The notes beneath the pieces are model-generated. The model had not been told where the DNA came from. It saw only the letters and a list, made by a program, of their open reading frames with translations, and ran no database searches. Shown here in pieces: positions 7,704 to 17,528 of a stretch of 64,000 bases of DNA. The position numbers and the translations under genes were made by a program. Every line of letters begins with the position of its first letter. Position 1 is the stretch's first letter. The stretch comes from Rhizobium sp. WYJ-E13 (GTDB lineage Bacteria > Pseudomonadota > Alphaproteobacteria > Rhizobiales > Rhizobiaceae): the NCBI RefSeq assembly GCF_018987265.1, contig NZ_CP076853.1:2728001-2792000 (forward strand), in the 5' to 3' direction.

Positions 7704-8639
7704 GTGAGAGAATTTCGGAAGATGGCGGTCCTTCTTGCCGCACTCGCCCTGCTCCCCGGCGCAAGACTGCCACGAACCGGCCCGGTACCACAGGCAAGAC
7801 CTGAAGCCGCGACTGAAGCGCCTGCTGCCCCTCAGCCAGAAAAGAAACCGGAAACCGAGGAGGCTCCCAAGCCTCAGGCGGAGGATCAGCCCGAGCAGAT
7901 GCCCGAGACAATGCCGGCGGCTTCCGAGGTTCCGATGCCGCAGCCTAAACCCGGAGCCCCCCCTCCCGCATCCCCAAACGGAAAGGATGAGTTGCCCCCT
8001 GCTCCGCCGGAAGATCGGAAGCCAATAGAACCCGGTGAGCAGACACTGGAGGAACAGCACCTGACCATCGAGCCCGAGAACGATGCGGACCATGCCGAAT
8101 GCACAAGAGAATTGCAGAGCCTCGGCGTTGTCTTCCGGGAAACACCTCGCATCGACGATGGCAACGGATGCGGCATCGACAAACCGATCATTGTCTCTCA
8201 GGCCCTGCCCGGCATCACATTGAAACCCGAAGCAACGTTACGCTGCCCGACGGCACTGGCGCTCGCACGATGGATGAAGGGAAGCGTCATTCCCGCAGCC
8301 TCCGTCGCCCTGCCGGAGAGCGGCGAAATCACCACCATCAATCAGGCCTCCGCCTATATCTGCCGCCTGCGCAACGGCGCTGAGGCCGGGAAGATTTCTG
8401 AACATGCCCGCGGCAATGCCATCGATATAGCGAGCTTCAGCTTCGGGAAGGGCGAGGATGTCGCCATCCGCTCACGTCGCGAGGATTCGACCCTGACAGG
8501 CGCATTCCAGCGCACGGTGAGCGCGGCAGGCTGCCTCTATTTCACGACAGTACTCGATCCCGAGAGCGACGTTGCCCACGAGACCCACCTCCATCTCGAC
8601 GTGATCAAGAGAAAGGGCGGCTATCGCTACTGCCACTGA
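7704..8639 (+). CDS. Extensin-like C-terminal domain protein, secreted, M15-like
   Basis: About 311 residues. A short N-terminal signal/anchor segment (KMAVLLAALALLPGA) precedes a Pro/Glu/Ala-rich spacer of about 110 residues and a C-terminal extensin-like domain (about 130-311). The domain has four or more Cys and the pair SEHARGNAIDI ... HLHLDV, which resembles the zinc ligands H-x(6)-D ... H-x-H of M15/VanY peptidoglycan peptidases. A periplasmic cell-wall-associated hydrolase is therefore plausible (inference). I chose GTG 7704 with GGGA upstream; ATG 7722 is an alternative, and the frame stays open upstream to a TTG at 7635. It is divergent from shmR. Confidence 0.8.
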   Translation: MREFRKMAVLLAALALLPGARLPRTGPVPQARPEAATEAPAAPQPEKKPETEEAPKPQAEDQPEQMPETMPAASEVPMPQPKPGAPPPASPNGKDELPPAPPEDRKPIEPGEQTLEEQHLTIEPENDADHAECTRELQSLGVVFRETPRIDDGNGCGIDKPIIVSQALPGITLKPEATLRCPTALALARWMKGSVIPAASVALPESGEITTINQASAYICRLRNGAEAGKISEHARGNAIDIASFSFGKGEDVAIRSRREDSTLTGAFQRTVSAAGCLYFTTVLDPESDVAHETHLHLDVIKRKGGYRYCH

Positions 8640-8724
8640 AATTCAACAAGGAAGTAAAAGGCTTGGCCGAAAAAGCGCAAGCCGATTACGAAAGCCTTGA
8701 ATCGGATTGTGAAATGGCTGCCGA

Positions 8725-10404
8725 TCAAAACAGCCCTTCAATATACCCCTGGTCATTGAGGAAAATCCGTTCCGCCGACGGCGATTTCGGCAGGCCGGGC
8801 ATTGTCATGATCTCCCCGGTGATGACGACGACGAAGCCCGCACCTGCCGACAAGCGCACTTCGCGCACCGGCACGATATGCCCCTCCGGCGCGCCGCGCA
8901 GGTTCGGATCGGTAGAGAACGAATATTGCGTCTTCGCCATGCAGACCGGCAGCTTGCCGTAGCCCTGCTCTTCCCAGGCCGCGAGCTGATCGCGCACAGC
9001 CTTGTCGGCGGTCACTTCGCCGGCATGATAGATCTTCGAAGCGACGATCTCGATCTTTTCGAATAGGGGCAGGTCGTCGCCATAGAGTGGCTCGAACCTC
9101 GCCTGTCCGGATTCGGCAAGCTCCACCACCTTGTACGCGAGCTCTTCGACGCCGGCCGAACCCTCCGCCCAGTGACGGCAAAGGATAGCTTCCGCGCCGT
9201 GGCGCGCGACAAATTCCTTCACGGCAGCGATTTCCGTGTCCGTATCCGAAATGAAATGGTTGATCGCAACCACTACAGGCACACCGAACCGTCGCACATT
9301 GGCGATATGGCGGCCAAGATTGGCGCAACCGCGCACCAGCGCCGCCACATTCTCGGTGCCGAGATCATCCTTCTTCACGCCGCCATTCATCTTCAGCGCG
9401 CGGACCGTCGCGACGATCACGGCAGCGCTCGGCTTCAACCCCGCCTTGCGGCACTTGATATCAAAGAATTTCTCGGCCCCGAGATCGGCCCCGAAACCCG
9501 CTTCCGTCACGACATAGTCGCCGAGTTTCAGCGCGGTCTTCGTCGCGATCACCGAATTACAGCCATGAGCGATATTGGCAAAAGGCCCGCCATGCACGAA
9601 GGCCGGATTGTTTTCCAGCGTCTGCACGAGATTCGGCTGCATGGCATCCTTCAGGAGCACGGCCATCGCCCCGTCCGCCCTGAGATCGCGGGCGTAGACC
9701 GGCGTCTTGTCGAAGCGGTAGCCGATGATGATGGCGCCGAGCCGGCGCTCCAGATCCTTGAGATCGCTCGCCAAACACAGGATCGCCATGACTTCGGACG
9801 CGACGGTGATATCGAAGCCATTCTGTCGCGGGAAACCGTTGGAGACACCGCCGAGCGAGGACACCATGCTGCGCAGCGCCCGGTCGTTCATGTCCATCAC
9901 CCGTCGCCATGTGACGCGGCGCAGGTCGATATTCTCTTCGTTGCCCCAGTAGATGTGATTGTCGATCATCGCCGCGAGCAGATTATGCGCCGAGGTGATC
10001 GCGTGGAAATCGCCCGTGAAATGCAGGTTGATATCTTCCATCGGCACGACCTGCGCATAACCGCCGCCGGCCGCCCCACCCTTCACGCCGAAGCAGGGGC
10101 CAAGCGAAGCCTCGCGTATACAGACGATCGCCTTCTTGCCGATACGGTTCAGCCCGTCGCCGAGACCGACCGTGGTCGTCGTCTTGCCCTCGCCCGCCGG
10201 CGTTGGATTGATAGCGGTAACGAGGATCAGTTTGCCGTCCTTCTTGCCTTCTTGTGCGGCAATGAACTCGGCGCTGACCTTGGCCTTGTCGTGACCATAG
10301 GGAACGAGCTGCTCTTGCGGGATGCCGAGCTTGGCACCGATCTCGAAGATCGGTTTCTTCGTTGCCGCACGCGCGATTTCGATATCGGATTTAATGGCAG
10401 CCAT
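8725..10404 (-). CDS. fhs: Formate--tetrahydrofolate ligase
   Basis: 559-residue cytosolic enzyme that forms 10-formyl-tetrahydrofolate from formate, THF and ATP, feeding one-carbon units into purine and methionine formation. The length is normal. The ATP-binding signature [19 protein letters not shown] is near residue 70, and [18 protein letters not shown] follows, both family hallmarks. The start ATG at 10404 lies in normal context. It is a single gene; the neighbouring YqhA-like gene is divergent. No riboswitch is visible upstream. Confidence 0.97.
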   Translation of the reverse strand: MAAIKSDIEIARAATKKPIFEIGAKLGIPQEQLVPYGHDKAKVSAEFIAAQEGKKDGKLILVTAINPTPAGEGKTTTTVGLGDGLNRIGKKAIVCIREASLGPCFGVKGGAAGGGYAQVVPMEDINLHFTGDFHAITSAHNLLAAMIDNHIYWGNEENIDLRRVTWRRVMDMNDRALRSMVSSLGGVSNGFPRQNGFDITVASEVMAILCLASDLKDLERRLGAIIIGYRFDKTPVYARDLRADGAMAVLLKDAMQPNLVQTLENNPAFVHGGPFANIAHGCNSVIATKTALKLGDYVVTEAGFGADLGAEKFFDIKCRKAGLKPSAAVIVATVRALKMNGGVKKDDLGTENVAALVRGCANLGRHIANVRRFGVPVVVAINHFISDTDTEIAAVKEFVARHGAEAILCRHWAEGSAGVEELAYKVVELAESGQARFEPLYGDDLPLFEKIEIVASKIYHAGEVTADKAVRDQLAAWEEQGYGKLPVCMAKTQYSFSTDPNLRGAPEGHIVPVREVRLSAGAGFVVVITGEIMTMPGLPKSPSAERIFLNDQGYIEGLF

Positions 10405-10560
10405 GGATCAGGTTCCCGTTCTCTCAGCGCGCGACGGACTCGGCGTTTATTTCAATCGGATAGCGAAATATGCTCAACCTGTGAATAGCGCAGCGCTTTG
10501 CGATCCGCCTATTCCATTGTTTATTAGGGACCAACGATTCTGGGTTTTACGAGGTAGACA

Positions 10561-11088
10561 ATGAAATCACTCGAGCTTCTCGTCGAGCGCATCATTCTTT
10601 CCAGCCGCTGGCTGCTGGTGGTCTTCTATATCGGCCTCGTACTGGCGCTCGCCGTCTATGCTGTCTCCTTCGCCTTCAAATTCCTCAAGGTCGCGGGCAG
10701 CGTCTTTGAGCTTGGCGAGGCGGAGATGATCCTCGCGATGCTTGGGCTCATCGATGCAGCTCTGGTCGCAAGCCTGATCGTCATGGTGATGATCTCGGGA
10801 TACGAGAACTTTGTCAGCCGCTTCGACGAAGCCGAAAAGGAAGGCGAAGTCTCCTTCCTCGGCAAGCTCGATTCCGGCAGCCTGAAGATCAAGGTCGCCT
10901 CCTCGATCGTCGCCATCTCCTCTATCCACCTGCTGCAGGTCTTCCTCAACGTCAATCAATATGAGGATGGTAAGATCATGTGGCTCACTTTCATGCACCT
11001 CGCCTTCGTCGTCTCGGCACTCATGCTCGGCTTTCTCGAGAAGCTGATGAGTGTCACATCGAAGAATGACTTGAAGGATAAAGGGTAA
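10561..11088 (+). CDS. YqhA/UPF0114 family inner-membrane protein
   Basis: 175 residues with four hydrophobic helices (about 15-38, 57-80, 115-132, 140-160) and the conserved family segments SRWLLVVFYIGL, LIDAALVASL and VMISGYENFVSR. These identify the UPF0114 family (E. coli YqhA). Function is not established. ATG at 10561 immediately follows a GAGG-containing site (10550-10555). It is monocistronic and divergent from fhs. Confidence 0.9.
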   Translation: MKSLELLVERIILSSRWLLVVFYIGLVLALAVYAVSFAFKFLKVAGSVFELGEAEMILAMLGLIDAALVASLIVMVMISGYENFVSRFDEAEKEGEVSFLGKLDSGSLKIKVASSIVAISSIHLLQVFLNVNQYEDGKIMWLTFMHLAFVVSALMLGFLEKLMSVTSKNDLKDKG

Positions 11089-11154
11089 AGCGGCAAGTGC
11101 CGGTGCTCAGCGGAAGCGCCGTGTTGTTACGGCCTCTGTTTTCGGCTCTCGACT

Positions 11155-12825
11155 TCAATTTACCGATGCCGGGACGATCACCGCCTCGGACTTTCTGGGG
11201 CACCGGACGCTTTCCTTCGCATTCGGTCCGCAGAAGTGAAGGCCAGGCTCTTCATCGTAGGGAATTACACCATCGATAATGTCGAGCTTGAGCGCCTGAG
11301 GCGGATATATATCGCCTCTCCCGAAAGACGGCGTTATCATCATCGTGTCGAATGTCTCGGGACTGACGCCCATCTCGCTAAAATAGGCAATGAATTTTCC
11401 GCGCTCCGTCTCCGTAAGCTTGCTCGCCGGCTGGCTCAGGCCAAGAGCGGAAGTCCTTCCCACGAGCCGCGACGTTCCGCCCATGAATGCAAGGGTGCAG
11501 CTCGAAAAACAGTACGCGCCGCCGGCGAAGACCTCTCCCTCGGTCGGCCCGCTTTTGGCCATGCTCGCGGTGCAGCGCGGATCCTGCATCGGACAATTCG
11601 GCAAGCGCGTTCTACCGATTGACGTATCGAGTCCCGCTGCGCGGATCATACGCCCCATCGCGAAAGCGGCATCCTCGTCGCCGCCATAGGACTGAAAGAC
11701 GACCGGCAGCTTTCTATCGCCGAGCGTCTTCAACATCGCTTCCAGCTGAGCCGGTGTATCCGGCATGATGTCACCATCCGCCGAAATCCACTGCGTGCAC
11801 TCTTCCTGGCAATTGCCGTTGTACATCAGGAGAAAGTCCATAGGATGGGTTTTAGGTGCAGGGTAGCTCGGGTATACGGTCGCGCGCTTCACGGGTGCTT
11901 CAGCGACAGCCGCCTTGGGCGTCGGATGGCGATAGCATACGGCATCGGCCACTGCGTCCTGTGCGCAGAGCGGCATGCCGGGCCATTCGTTGTAAGCCAG
12001 CATATCCGTGATCAGACCTGTCCGAAGTGCTTCGGTGGGCGCTACCATCATCATGCTGTCGGGCGTGGCCCTCATCATCAGGTCAACGATGTCACCGCTG
12101 ACCCCCATCTCTTTCAGATATGCCTTGAGAGTCGCCGTAGCTTTTTTGCCTAGCTTGGTGGAACTGCTCTGCCCGGTAACCTTGCGACCAACCTCCTTAC
12201 GGGAGACTTCCTGCCTCTTCCCGTTCACCATCTTATATTCAATGCGATAGGACACCCGCATCTTGTTGTAGATGGTCGTGATCTGATGAACGCCGATATA
12301 TGCCCATTGCGACGAAGCCCGCGTCGCACCACCTGCCAAAGCCAGCGGGCACGCAGAGACGCAATATGCTCCATACGAATATGTAGATCCTGCTGAAGCG
12401 CCATTCCGGGCGATGGCAGCAGCGCAACGTAGATCCTCTGGCGGGCAGCCCTCCAGCCGTGTACCACCGACCGCGGTTTCCAGCCCAGCCTTACGAATCA
12501 TTCGTCCCATAGCATAGGCAGCGTTCACATCCCCACCTTCCGAACGGAACACGACCGGCAATTTCCGATTCCCGATCTTCTTGAGAATTTTCCTCATTTG
12601 GGCAGGTGTATCGGAAGTAATGCGCCCCTCGGCCGAAATCCATTCCGGGCAGGGTTGATTGCAAACAGCACGGCGCACGACGATGAAGCTCATGGCCGGA
12701 TGTTCTGACTGTTTTTGTTCGGCAGCCTGGGAGATAGCATCTCCTATCGGCAAGTTGAAAAGAAACAAAACAAACAATAACTGGACGGGAAAGTACTTGT
12801 TAAAAAAAGAAATTGCAAAGCGCAC
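11155..12825 (-). CDS. Secreted protein with two tandem ClpP/crotonase-fold (COG3904-like) domains
   Basis: 556 residues: signal peptide (1-32), first domain about 45-300, second about 325-545. The two halves are clearly homologous: CPEWISAEG/CTQWISADG, NRKLPVVFRSEGGD/DRKLPVVFQSYGGD, AYAMGRMIR/AFAMGRMIR and YCVSAC/YCFSSC. The GGD...A..MGR block and the Ser in the CxSxC segment (Ser157, Ser441) look like the substrate loop and nucleophile position of ClpP-fold periplasmic proteins. The downstream His of the first copy (VHQ, His180) is replaced by Ser464 in the second (LSQ), so copy two is probably inactive. Many paired Cys suggest disulfides in the periplasm. Activity and substrate are unknown. 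Single gene, AT-rich promoter region. Confidence 0.78.
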   Translation of the reverse strand: MRFAISFFNKYFPVQLLFVLFLFNLPIGDAISQAAEQKQSEHPAMSFIVVRRAVCNQPCPEWISAEGRITSDTPAQMRKILKKIGNRKLPVVFRSEGGDVNAAYAMGRMIRKAGLETAVGGTRLEGCPPEDLRCAAAIARNGASAGSTYSYGAYCVSACPLALAGGATRASSQWAYIGVHQITTIYNKMRVSYRIEYKMVNGKRQEVSRKEVGRKVTGQSSSTKLGKKATATLKAYLKEMGVSGDIVDLMMRATPDSMMMVAPTEALRTGLITDMLAYNEWPGMPLCAQDAVADAVCYRHPTPKAAVAEAPVKRATVYPSYPAPKTHPMDFLLMYNGNCQEECTQWISADGDIMPDTPAQLEAMLKTLGDRKLPVVFQSYGGDEDAAFAMGRMIRAAGLDTSIGRTRLPNCPMQDPRCTASMAKSGPTEGEVFAGGAYCFSSCTLAFMGGTSRLVGRTSALGLSQPASKLTETERGKFIAYFSEMGVSPETFDTMMITPSFGRGDIYPPQALKLDIIDGVIPYDEEPGLHFCGPNAKESVRCPRKSEAVIVPASVN

Positions 12826-12875
12826 GTTTAGATCGCCTCAGTTGCATCTGATTATACGCTTAGCAACTGAATTGA

Positions 12876-12911
12876 ACGGCAGCAAGCGGGATTGCGAGAG
12901 CTTGCTGCCGT
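12876..12911 (-). terminator. Hairpin after putA
   Basis: Perfect 12-base stem ACGGCAGCAAGC/GCTTGCTGCCGT with a 12-base loop, 10 bases beyond the putA stop on the minus strand, followed there by the T-containing TTCAATT. It is a probable terminator or 3' stabilising structure. Confidence 0.7.
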
Positions 12912-12920
12912 CCTATTATT

Positions 12921-15900
12921 TTACTCGCCCATAGCAATCAGGCTGGCATTGCCGCCCGCGGCGGCCGTGTTCACCGAGATCACCTGTTCCAGCGCAAATC
13001 GCTGCAGATAGGCCGGACCGCCGGCCTTGAAGCCAGTACCCGAGAGCCCCGAGCCGCCGAAGGGTTGAGTGCCGACCACGGCACCGATCATGTTGCGGTT
13101 CACATAGACATTGCCGGTATCGAGCGCATCGGTGACTGTGCGGATCGTGGCTTCTATACGGCTGTGGACGCCGAGCGTCAGGCCGTAGCCGGAGGCCTGA
13201 ATGTCCTGCAGCACCTTGGGCAACTCTTTCGCCTTCCATTTGACGATGTGCAGGACGGGTCCGAAAACTTCCTTGGTCAGCGCTGTGGATTTGTCGAGCT
13301 CGATAATATGCGGCGCGAAGAAGCTGCCTCCATCAGGCGCCTTGCCGGCATAACGCACCTTCTGCGTCTTCTGCATGTCGGCAATATGGGCTTCCAGCAT
13401 CGCCTTCTGTTTTCCATCGATGATCGGGCCGACATCGGTGGTTTCCAATGCCGGATCGCCGAGTTGCAGCTCCCGTGCTGCCCCTTCGATCATCTGCGTC
13501 ATGTGCTCGGCCACGTCCTCCTGGAGGAAGAGCAGACGAAGTGCGGAGCAGCGCTGGCCGGCCGAACGGAAGGCCGAGAGGACCACGTCGTCTGCCACCT
13601 GCTCGCCGAGTGCGGTTGCATCGACCACCATGGCGTTGAGGCCACCGGTTTCGGCAATCAGCGGTACGATCGGCCCGTCCTTGGCGGCGAGCGCCCGGTT
13701 GATCGCCCATGCCGTCTTCGTTGAACCGGTGAAGGCGACGCCCGAAAGTGCGGCATGCGCCGTGATCGCAGCACCGACATCAGGACCGCCGGGAACGAAA
13801 AGCAATACATCTTCCGGCACACCGGCCTTGTGGAACAGTTTGACAGCCTCATAGGCGATCAGCGGCGTCTGCGGTGCAGGCTTTGCCAGCACCGCATTGC
13901 CGGAAACGAGGGCTGCCGAAACCTCCCCGAGGAAGATCGCCAGCGGGAAATTCCAGGGCGAGATGCAGGCAAAGACGCCCCGCCCGCGCCAGAGGTAGCG
14001 ATTGTCCTCGCCGGTTGGCCCCGGCATCTTGGTCACGGTGCCAAAAAGCCGGCGTGCCTCGCCGGCATAATAGCGGCAGAAATCCACGGCCTCCCGAACC
14101 TCTGCAACGCCGTCATCGAGCGTCTTGCCGGCTTCCGCAGCCAGCAGCACAAGCAGCCTGTCGCGGTTTTCCTCCATGAGATCGGCCATGCGCTCCAGCG
14201 CCGTTGCGCGCTCTTCGACGGAGCGACGCGACCACGTCTTGTAGCCCTTGGCGGCAACGGCAAAAGCCTTGTCGATGTCGACTGCACTGGCGTTGCGGAC
14301 AGAGCCGACGGTCCTCGAATGGTCGGATGGCGAAATGACGGGCACATCCGCTCCGCTTGCAGCCACGCCGGGGATGAGCGGCGTAGCGGAAATGGCGGGA
14401 ATACCCTTGCGGATACCGCCCATCAGCTTTTCAAGCGTCGCACGATGGCCGAATTCCAGCCCGGCGCTGTTCTTGCGCTTGCCGTAGAGCTGCAGCGGCA
14501 TTGGGATCTTGCTGTTTCGCGCACTCGCACCGACATCGAATTGCAGCTTATCTGCCGGACGCTCCAACAGTGCCTTGATAGGTACGTTCTTGTCGCCGGC
14601 CATGGCGACGAAGGAGGAGTTGGCGCCATTTTCCAGAAGGCGGCGGACGAGATAGGCGAGCAGATCGCGATAACCTCCGACCGGCGCATAGATGCGGCAA
14701 GCGATGCGGTCGTTGGAGTTCATCAGGTGATTGTAAAGGCTCTCGCCCATGCCATGCAGGCGCTGGAATTCGAAGCCGGAACGATCATTGCCGGCAAGCT
14801 CCAGGATCGTGGAGACCGTCAGCGCATTGTGGGTGGCGAATTGCGGGAAGATACGCGCCCGCTTGGCAAGCATGTGCTGCGCGCAGGCGAGATAGGAAAG
14901 ATCAGTCGCCTGCTTGCGCGTCCAGACCGGATAGTCGTCGAGCCCACGCTCCTGCGCCCGCTTGACCTCGGTATCCCAGTATGCGCCCTTGACGAGGCGC
15001 ACCATCATGCGACGGCCGAGCGTCTCGCACAGTCCGTCGATATAGTCGATCACGGCGACCGCGCGTTTCTGATAGGCCTGGATCGCAAGGCCGAAACCAT
15101 CCCAGCCGGCAAGCGACGGATCGGAAAAGACCGCAGCGATCACGTCGAGTGAAAGCTCCAGCCGATCGGCTTCCTCAGCGTCGATGGTAAAATTGAGCTG
15201 ACACGCCCTAGCCATCTGCGCGAGCTTCAGGAGATCGGGCACGAGTTCCTTCATTACGCGGTCGCGGTGGGTGGCGAGATAACGCGGATGCAGCGCCGAA
15301 AGCTTGACGGAAATGCCCATGCAATCGGGCAGATCCTTGCCCTTGGCATTCTTTGCCATCCAGCCGCCGATCGCCTCGATCGCCGTGGCATAGGACTGCC
15401 AGTATCGTCTGGCGTCCTCAGCCGTACGCGCGCCCTCGCCTAACATATCGAAGGAGTGGCGATAGCCCCTCTCTTCGCTCTTGGCGGCGCGGTTCAACGC
15501 GTCCTTGATCGTCTCGCCGAGCACGAAATGATTGCCGAGGAAACGCATGGCCTGCTTGGTGGCATTGCGCACGGTCGGCAGGCCCATGCGCTTGACGAGG
15601 CCACGCACCACGCCTTCGGGCGTTTCGCCGGGGCGGATGATGCGGGCGGAAAGGCCGAGCGCCCAGGCCGATGCGGAGACGAACCAGCTATCGGCCTTTC
15701 CTTCATGCTCGCTCCAGCCGCCTTCTTTCAGCTTATCCTCGATCAGCTTGTCCTGCGTCAGTGCATCGGGCACGCGCAGCAGTGCTTCGGCAAGCACCAT
15801 CAACGCCAGGCCTTCCTTGGTGGAAAGCCCGTACTCCCGCAGAAAATCTTCCACGCCGCCGATCGATCCGGAATTGTCTCGGATCGCCTCGATCATGCCG

Positions 15901-16037
15901 CCGGCACGCTTGTCGATTGCGGCATCCTGGGAGGCCGAAAAGCGCAGGCCTTCGGCAAAACCATGCAGCAGACGATCGTCGTCACCGGCAAATGGAGCGT
16001 TGAACGGCGCAAACGGCGTGGAAATCTGGGTTGGCAT
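12921..16037 (-). CDS. putA: Bifunctional proline dehydrogenase / glutamate-semialdehyde dehydrogenase
   Basis: 1038-residue enzyme that oxidises proline to glutamate in two steps, passing electrons through FAD to the quinone pool and to NAD. Residues to about 480 are the FAD barrel (motifs VKGAYWDTEVKRAQ, GYPVW, FATHNA), and 540-1030 the aldehyde dehydrogenase with catalytic Cys in SAGQRCSALR and Glu in IAETGGLNAM. The N-terminal ribbon-helix-helix DNA-binding domain of enteric PutA is absent, so this is the minimal catalytic type; regulation is by the divergent putR. SD GGAGAA precedes ATG 16037. Confidence 0.97.
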   Translation of the reverse strand: MPTQISTPFAPFNAPFAGDDDRLLHGFAEGLRFSASQDAAIDKRAGGMIEAIRDNSGSIGGVEDFLREYGLSTKEGLALMVLAEALLRVPDALTQDKLIEDKLKEGGWSEHEGKADSWFVSASAWALGLSARIIRPGETPEGVVRGLVKRMGLPTVRNATKQAMRFLGNHFVLGETIKDALNRAAKSEERGYRHSFDMLGEGARTAEDARRYWQSYATAIEAIGGWMAKNAKGKDLPDCMGISVKLSALHPRYLATHRDRVMKELVPDLLKLAQMARACQLNFTIDAEEADRLELSLDVIAAVFSDPSLAGWDGFGLAIQAYQKRAVAVIDYIDGLCETLGRRMMVRLVKGAYWDTEVKRAQERGLDDYPVWTRKQATDLSYLACAQHMLAKRARIFPQFATHNALTVSTILELAGNDRSGFEFQRLHGMGESLYNHLMNSNDRIACRIYAPVGGYRDLLAYLVRRLLENGANSSFVAMAGDKNVPIKALLERPADKLQFDVGASARNSKIPMPLQLYGKRKNSAGLEFGHRATLEKLMGGIRKGIPAISATPLIPGVAASGADVPVISPSDHSRTVGSVRNASAVDIDKAFAVAAKGYKTWSRRSVEERATALERMADLMEENRDRLLVLLAAEAGKTLDDGVAEVREAVDFCRYYAGEARRLFGTVTKMPGPTGEDNRYLWRGRGVFACISPWNFPLAIFLGEVSAALVSGNAVLAKPAPQTPLIAYEAVKLFHKAGVPEDVLLFVPGGPDVGAAITAHAALSGVAFTGSTKTAWAINRALAAKDGPIVPLIAETGGLNAMVVDATALGEQVADDVVLSAFRSAGQRCSALRLLFLQEDVAEHMTQMIEGAARELQLGDPALETTDVGPIIDGKQKAMLEAHIADMQKTQKVRYAGKAPDGGSFFAPHIIELDKSTALTKEVFGPVLHIVKWKAKELPKVLQDIQASGYGLTLGVHSRIEATIRTVTDALDTGNVYVNRNMIGAVVGTQPFGGSGLSGTGFKAGGPAYLQRFALEQVISVNTAAAGGNASLIAMGE

Positions 16038-16149
16038 GAAGGGTTCTCCGTGATTTTAGCAACATAGCTGTTCATTCGTGGTGTTTTTCACTAAACTCAC
16101 GCCAACCAACATCATCTTCGCCTACCGACCGCCCGAAAGGCCGCGAAAA

Positions 16150-16611
16150 ATGAAAGAACTCGACCGTCTCGACCGCAAGATTCTCCGCGCACTGCAGAAG
16201 GAGGGTCGGCTTTCCAACATAGAGCTCGCCGAACGCGTCAGCCTGTCACCAACGGCGACGGCCGAACGCGTCAAACGGCTGACGCGGGAGGGCTACATCA
16301 CTGGCTATATGGCGGTCCTTTCGCCGGAAAAGCTCGGCCGCAATCTCCTCGTCTTCGTGCAGGTAAAGCTCGACCGTACTACGCCTGACGTCTTTGATGC
16401 CTTTGCTGCGGCGGTAAAACGCAGCGATGACGTCATGGAATGTCATATGGTCGCCGGAGGCTTCGATTATCTTGTGAAGGCGCGCATGGCGGGGATGGAG
16501 GCCTATCGCCAGTTCCTCTCGGAGGTGATTCTGTCCCTTCCCGGCGTACGCGAAACACACACTTATGCGGTTATGGAGGAGGTAAAAGGCACCGCCCTTT
16601 TACCCGTGTAG
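16150..16611 (+). CDS. putR: Lrp/AsnC family regulator, proline-responsive
   Basis: 153 residues: an N-terminal HTH (about 1-60, LDRLDRKILRALQKEGRLSN then ELAERVSLSPTATAERVKRL) and a C-terminal RAM ligand-binding domain (about 65-150). An in-frame upstream codon at 16078 exists, but ATG 16150 gives the normal Lrp length and has GAAAGG upstream. Divergent position next to putA is the standard arrangement of PutR, the proline-dependent activator of putA in Agrobacterium and related bacteria. The 112-base intergenic region holds both promoters. The symbol rests on this context. Confidence 0.88.
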   Translation: MKELDRLDRKILRALQKEGRLSNIELAERVSLSPTATAERVKRLTREGYITGYMAVLSPEKLGRNLLVFVQVKLDRTTPDVFDAFAAAVKRSDDVMECHMVAGGFDYLVKARMAGMEAYRQFLSEVILSLPGVRETHTYAVMEEVKGTALLPV

Positions 16612-16641
16612 CTCAAAAATCAACTTGAACGTGTTTTTTCA

Positions 16642-16673
16642 CTGATTAATTTTTCACAAAATGAATTAATCAG
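16642..16673. repeat. Inverted repeat between putR and the luxR-type gene
   Basis: Arms CTGATTAATT (16642-16651) and AATTAATCAG (16664-16673), 10 bases each, perfect, spaced by 12. It lies 31 bases after putR and about 84 bases before the LuxR-family start, so it could be an operator or a weak terminator. Confidence 0.55.
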
Positions 16674-16756
16674 CATGTGCTAAGTCAATTGGCACTAGCA
16701 TGCGTGCGGATTTATGTATTTGATAGCGGTAACATGAAGACTTGCGGGGGCGTATA

Positions 16757-17482
16757 ATGTCTTACATGACTACCTCTGAAAGGCAGTCATTGCTGTCGAG
16801 CGAACTGGCGGTGGCGCGCACGCGTGGCCTGTTCGCACAGGCACTCGGAAGAGTGGCCGCCGCTTTCGGTTTTGAGCACGTCACTCTGCTGAACGCGCCC
16901 TCGGCGGAAGATCTGCTGCTGAAGCCGCTGATCATCGAGAGTTCGTTGCCGGTTTCCTACATCAGAGATTTTGATCGCGGACATATGCTGCGTGCCTGTC
17001 CGTTTGCCGCCCGCATGAGGGAATCAGCCGTACCGCAAGTCTGGCACCTCAGCGATCCCGGCCATGCACAATCCTTTCCCGCCGACATCAGGAATTTGAT
17101 GCTCCAGCGCGGCATGATGGCGGGTATCGCGATGCCGATCAACTCAGCCGATGGACAGCGCCTCGTCTTCTGGTTCGGCGGCGAACGCGCATCCCTCGGC
17201 CAAAGCGAGATCAACGAACTTGTGATGATCGTTCTCCACGCGCTGGACACCTACAACGCCGTCAAGCGCAATGAGGAAAGCGCTCATAGTGCGCTTTCGG
17301 CTCGTGAACTGGAGGTCGTACGCTGGACCGCACAAGGCAAGACCTCGATAGAGATCGGCCAGATCCTGGCACTCTCGGATCACACGGTAAATGCTTATAT
17401 GACCAACGCAATTAAAAAACTCGATTGCGTCAACCGCACCCAGTTGGTAGCAAAAGCCATCCGATTGAAGCTGATCAACTGA
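16757..17482 (+). CDS. LuxR family transcriptional regulator (solo)
   Basis: 241 residues. The N-terminal part (about 15-165) has the layout of an autoinducer-binding domain, and the C-terminal HTH (about 178-241) carries LSARELEVVRWTAQGKTSIE and DHTVNAYMTNAIKKLD. At the positions that contact acyl-homoserine lactones in TraR the Trp and Tyr become Tyr68 and Phe72, and the invariant Asp-Pro is Cys81-Pro82, so canonical AHL binding is unlikely. No luxI gene is in the window. ATG 16757 has GCGGGGG seven bases upstream. The PAS gene at 17529 follows by 46 bases on the same strand and may be co-transcribed. Ligand unknown. Confidence 0.85.
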   Translation: MSYMTTSERQSLLSSELAVARTRGLFAQALGRVAAAFGFEHVTLLNAPSAEDLLLKPLIIESSLPVSYIRDFDRGHMLRACPFAARMRESAVPQVWHLSDPGHAQSFPADIRNLMLQRGMMAGIAMPINSADGQRLVFWFGGERASLGQSEINELVMIVLHALDTYNAVKRNEESAHSALSARELEVVRWTAQGKTSIEIGQILALSDHTVNAYMTNAIKKLDCVNRTQLVAKAIRLKLIN

Positions 17483-17528
17483 GGAATCAGAAGAGAATCA
17501 GCGCGTCATCCCGAATTGGGGGGAAACC

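Noticed and set aside
16612..16756. lux-box for AHL control
   Set aside because: The inverted repeat is longer and AT-rich, unlike known lux boxes, and the regulator lacks key AHL contacts.
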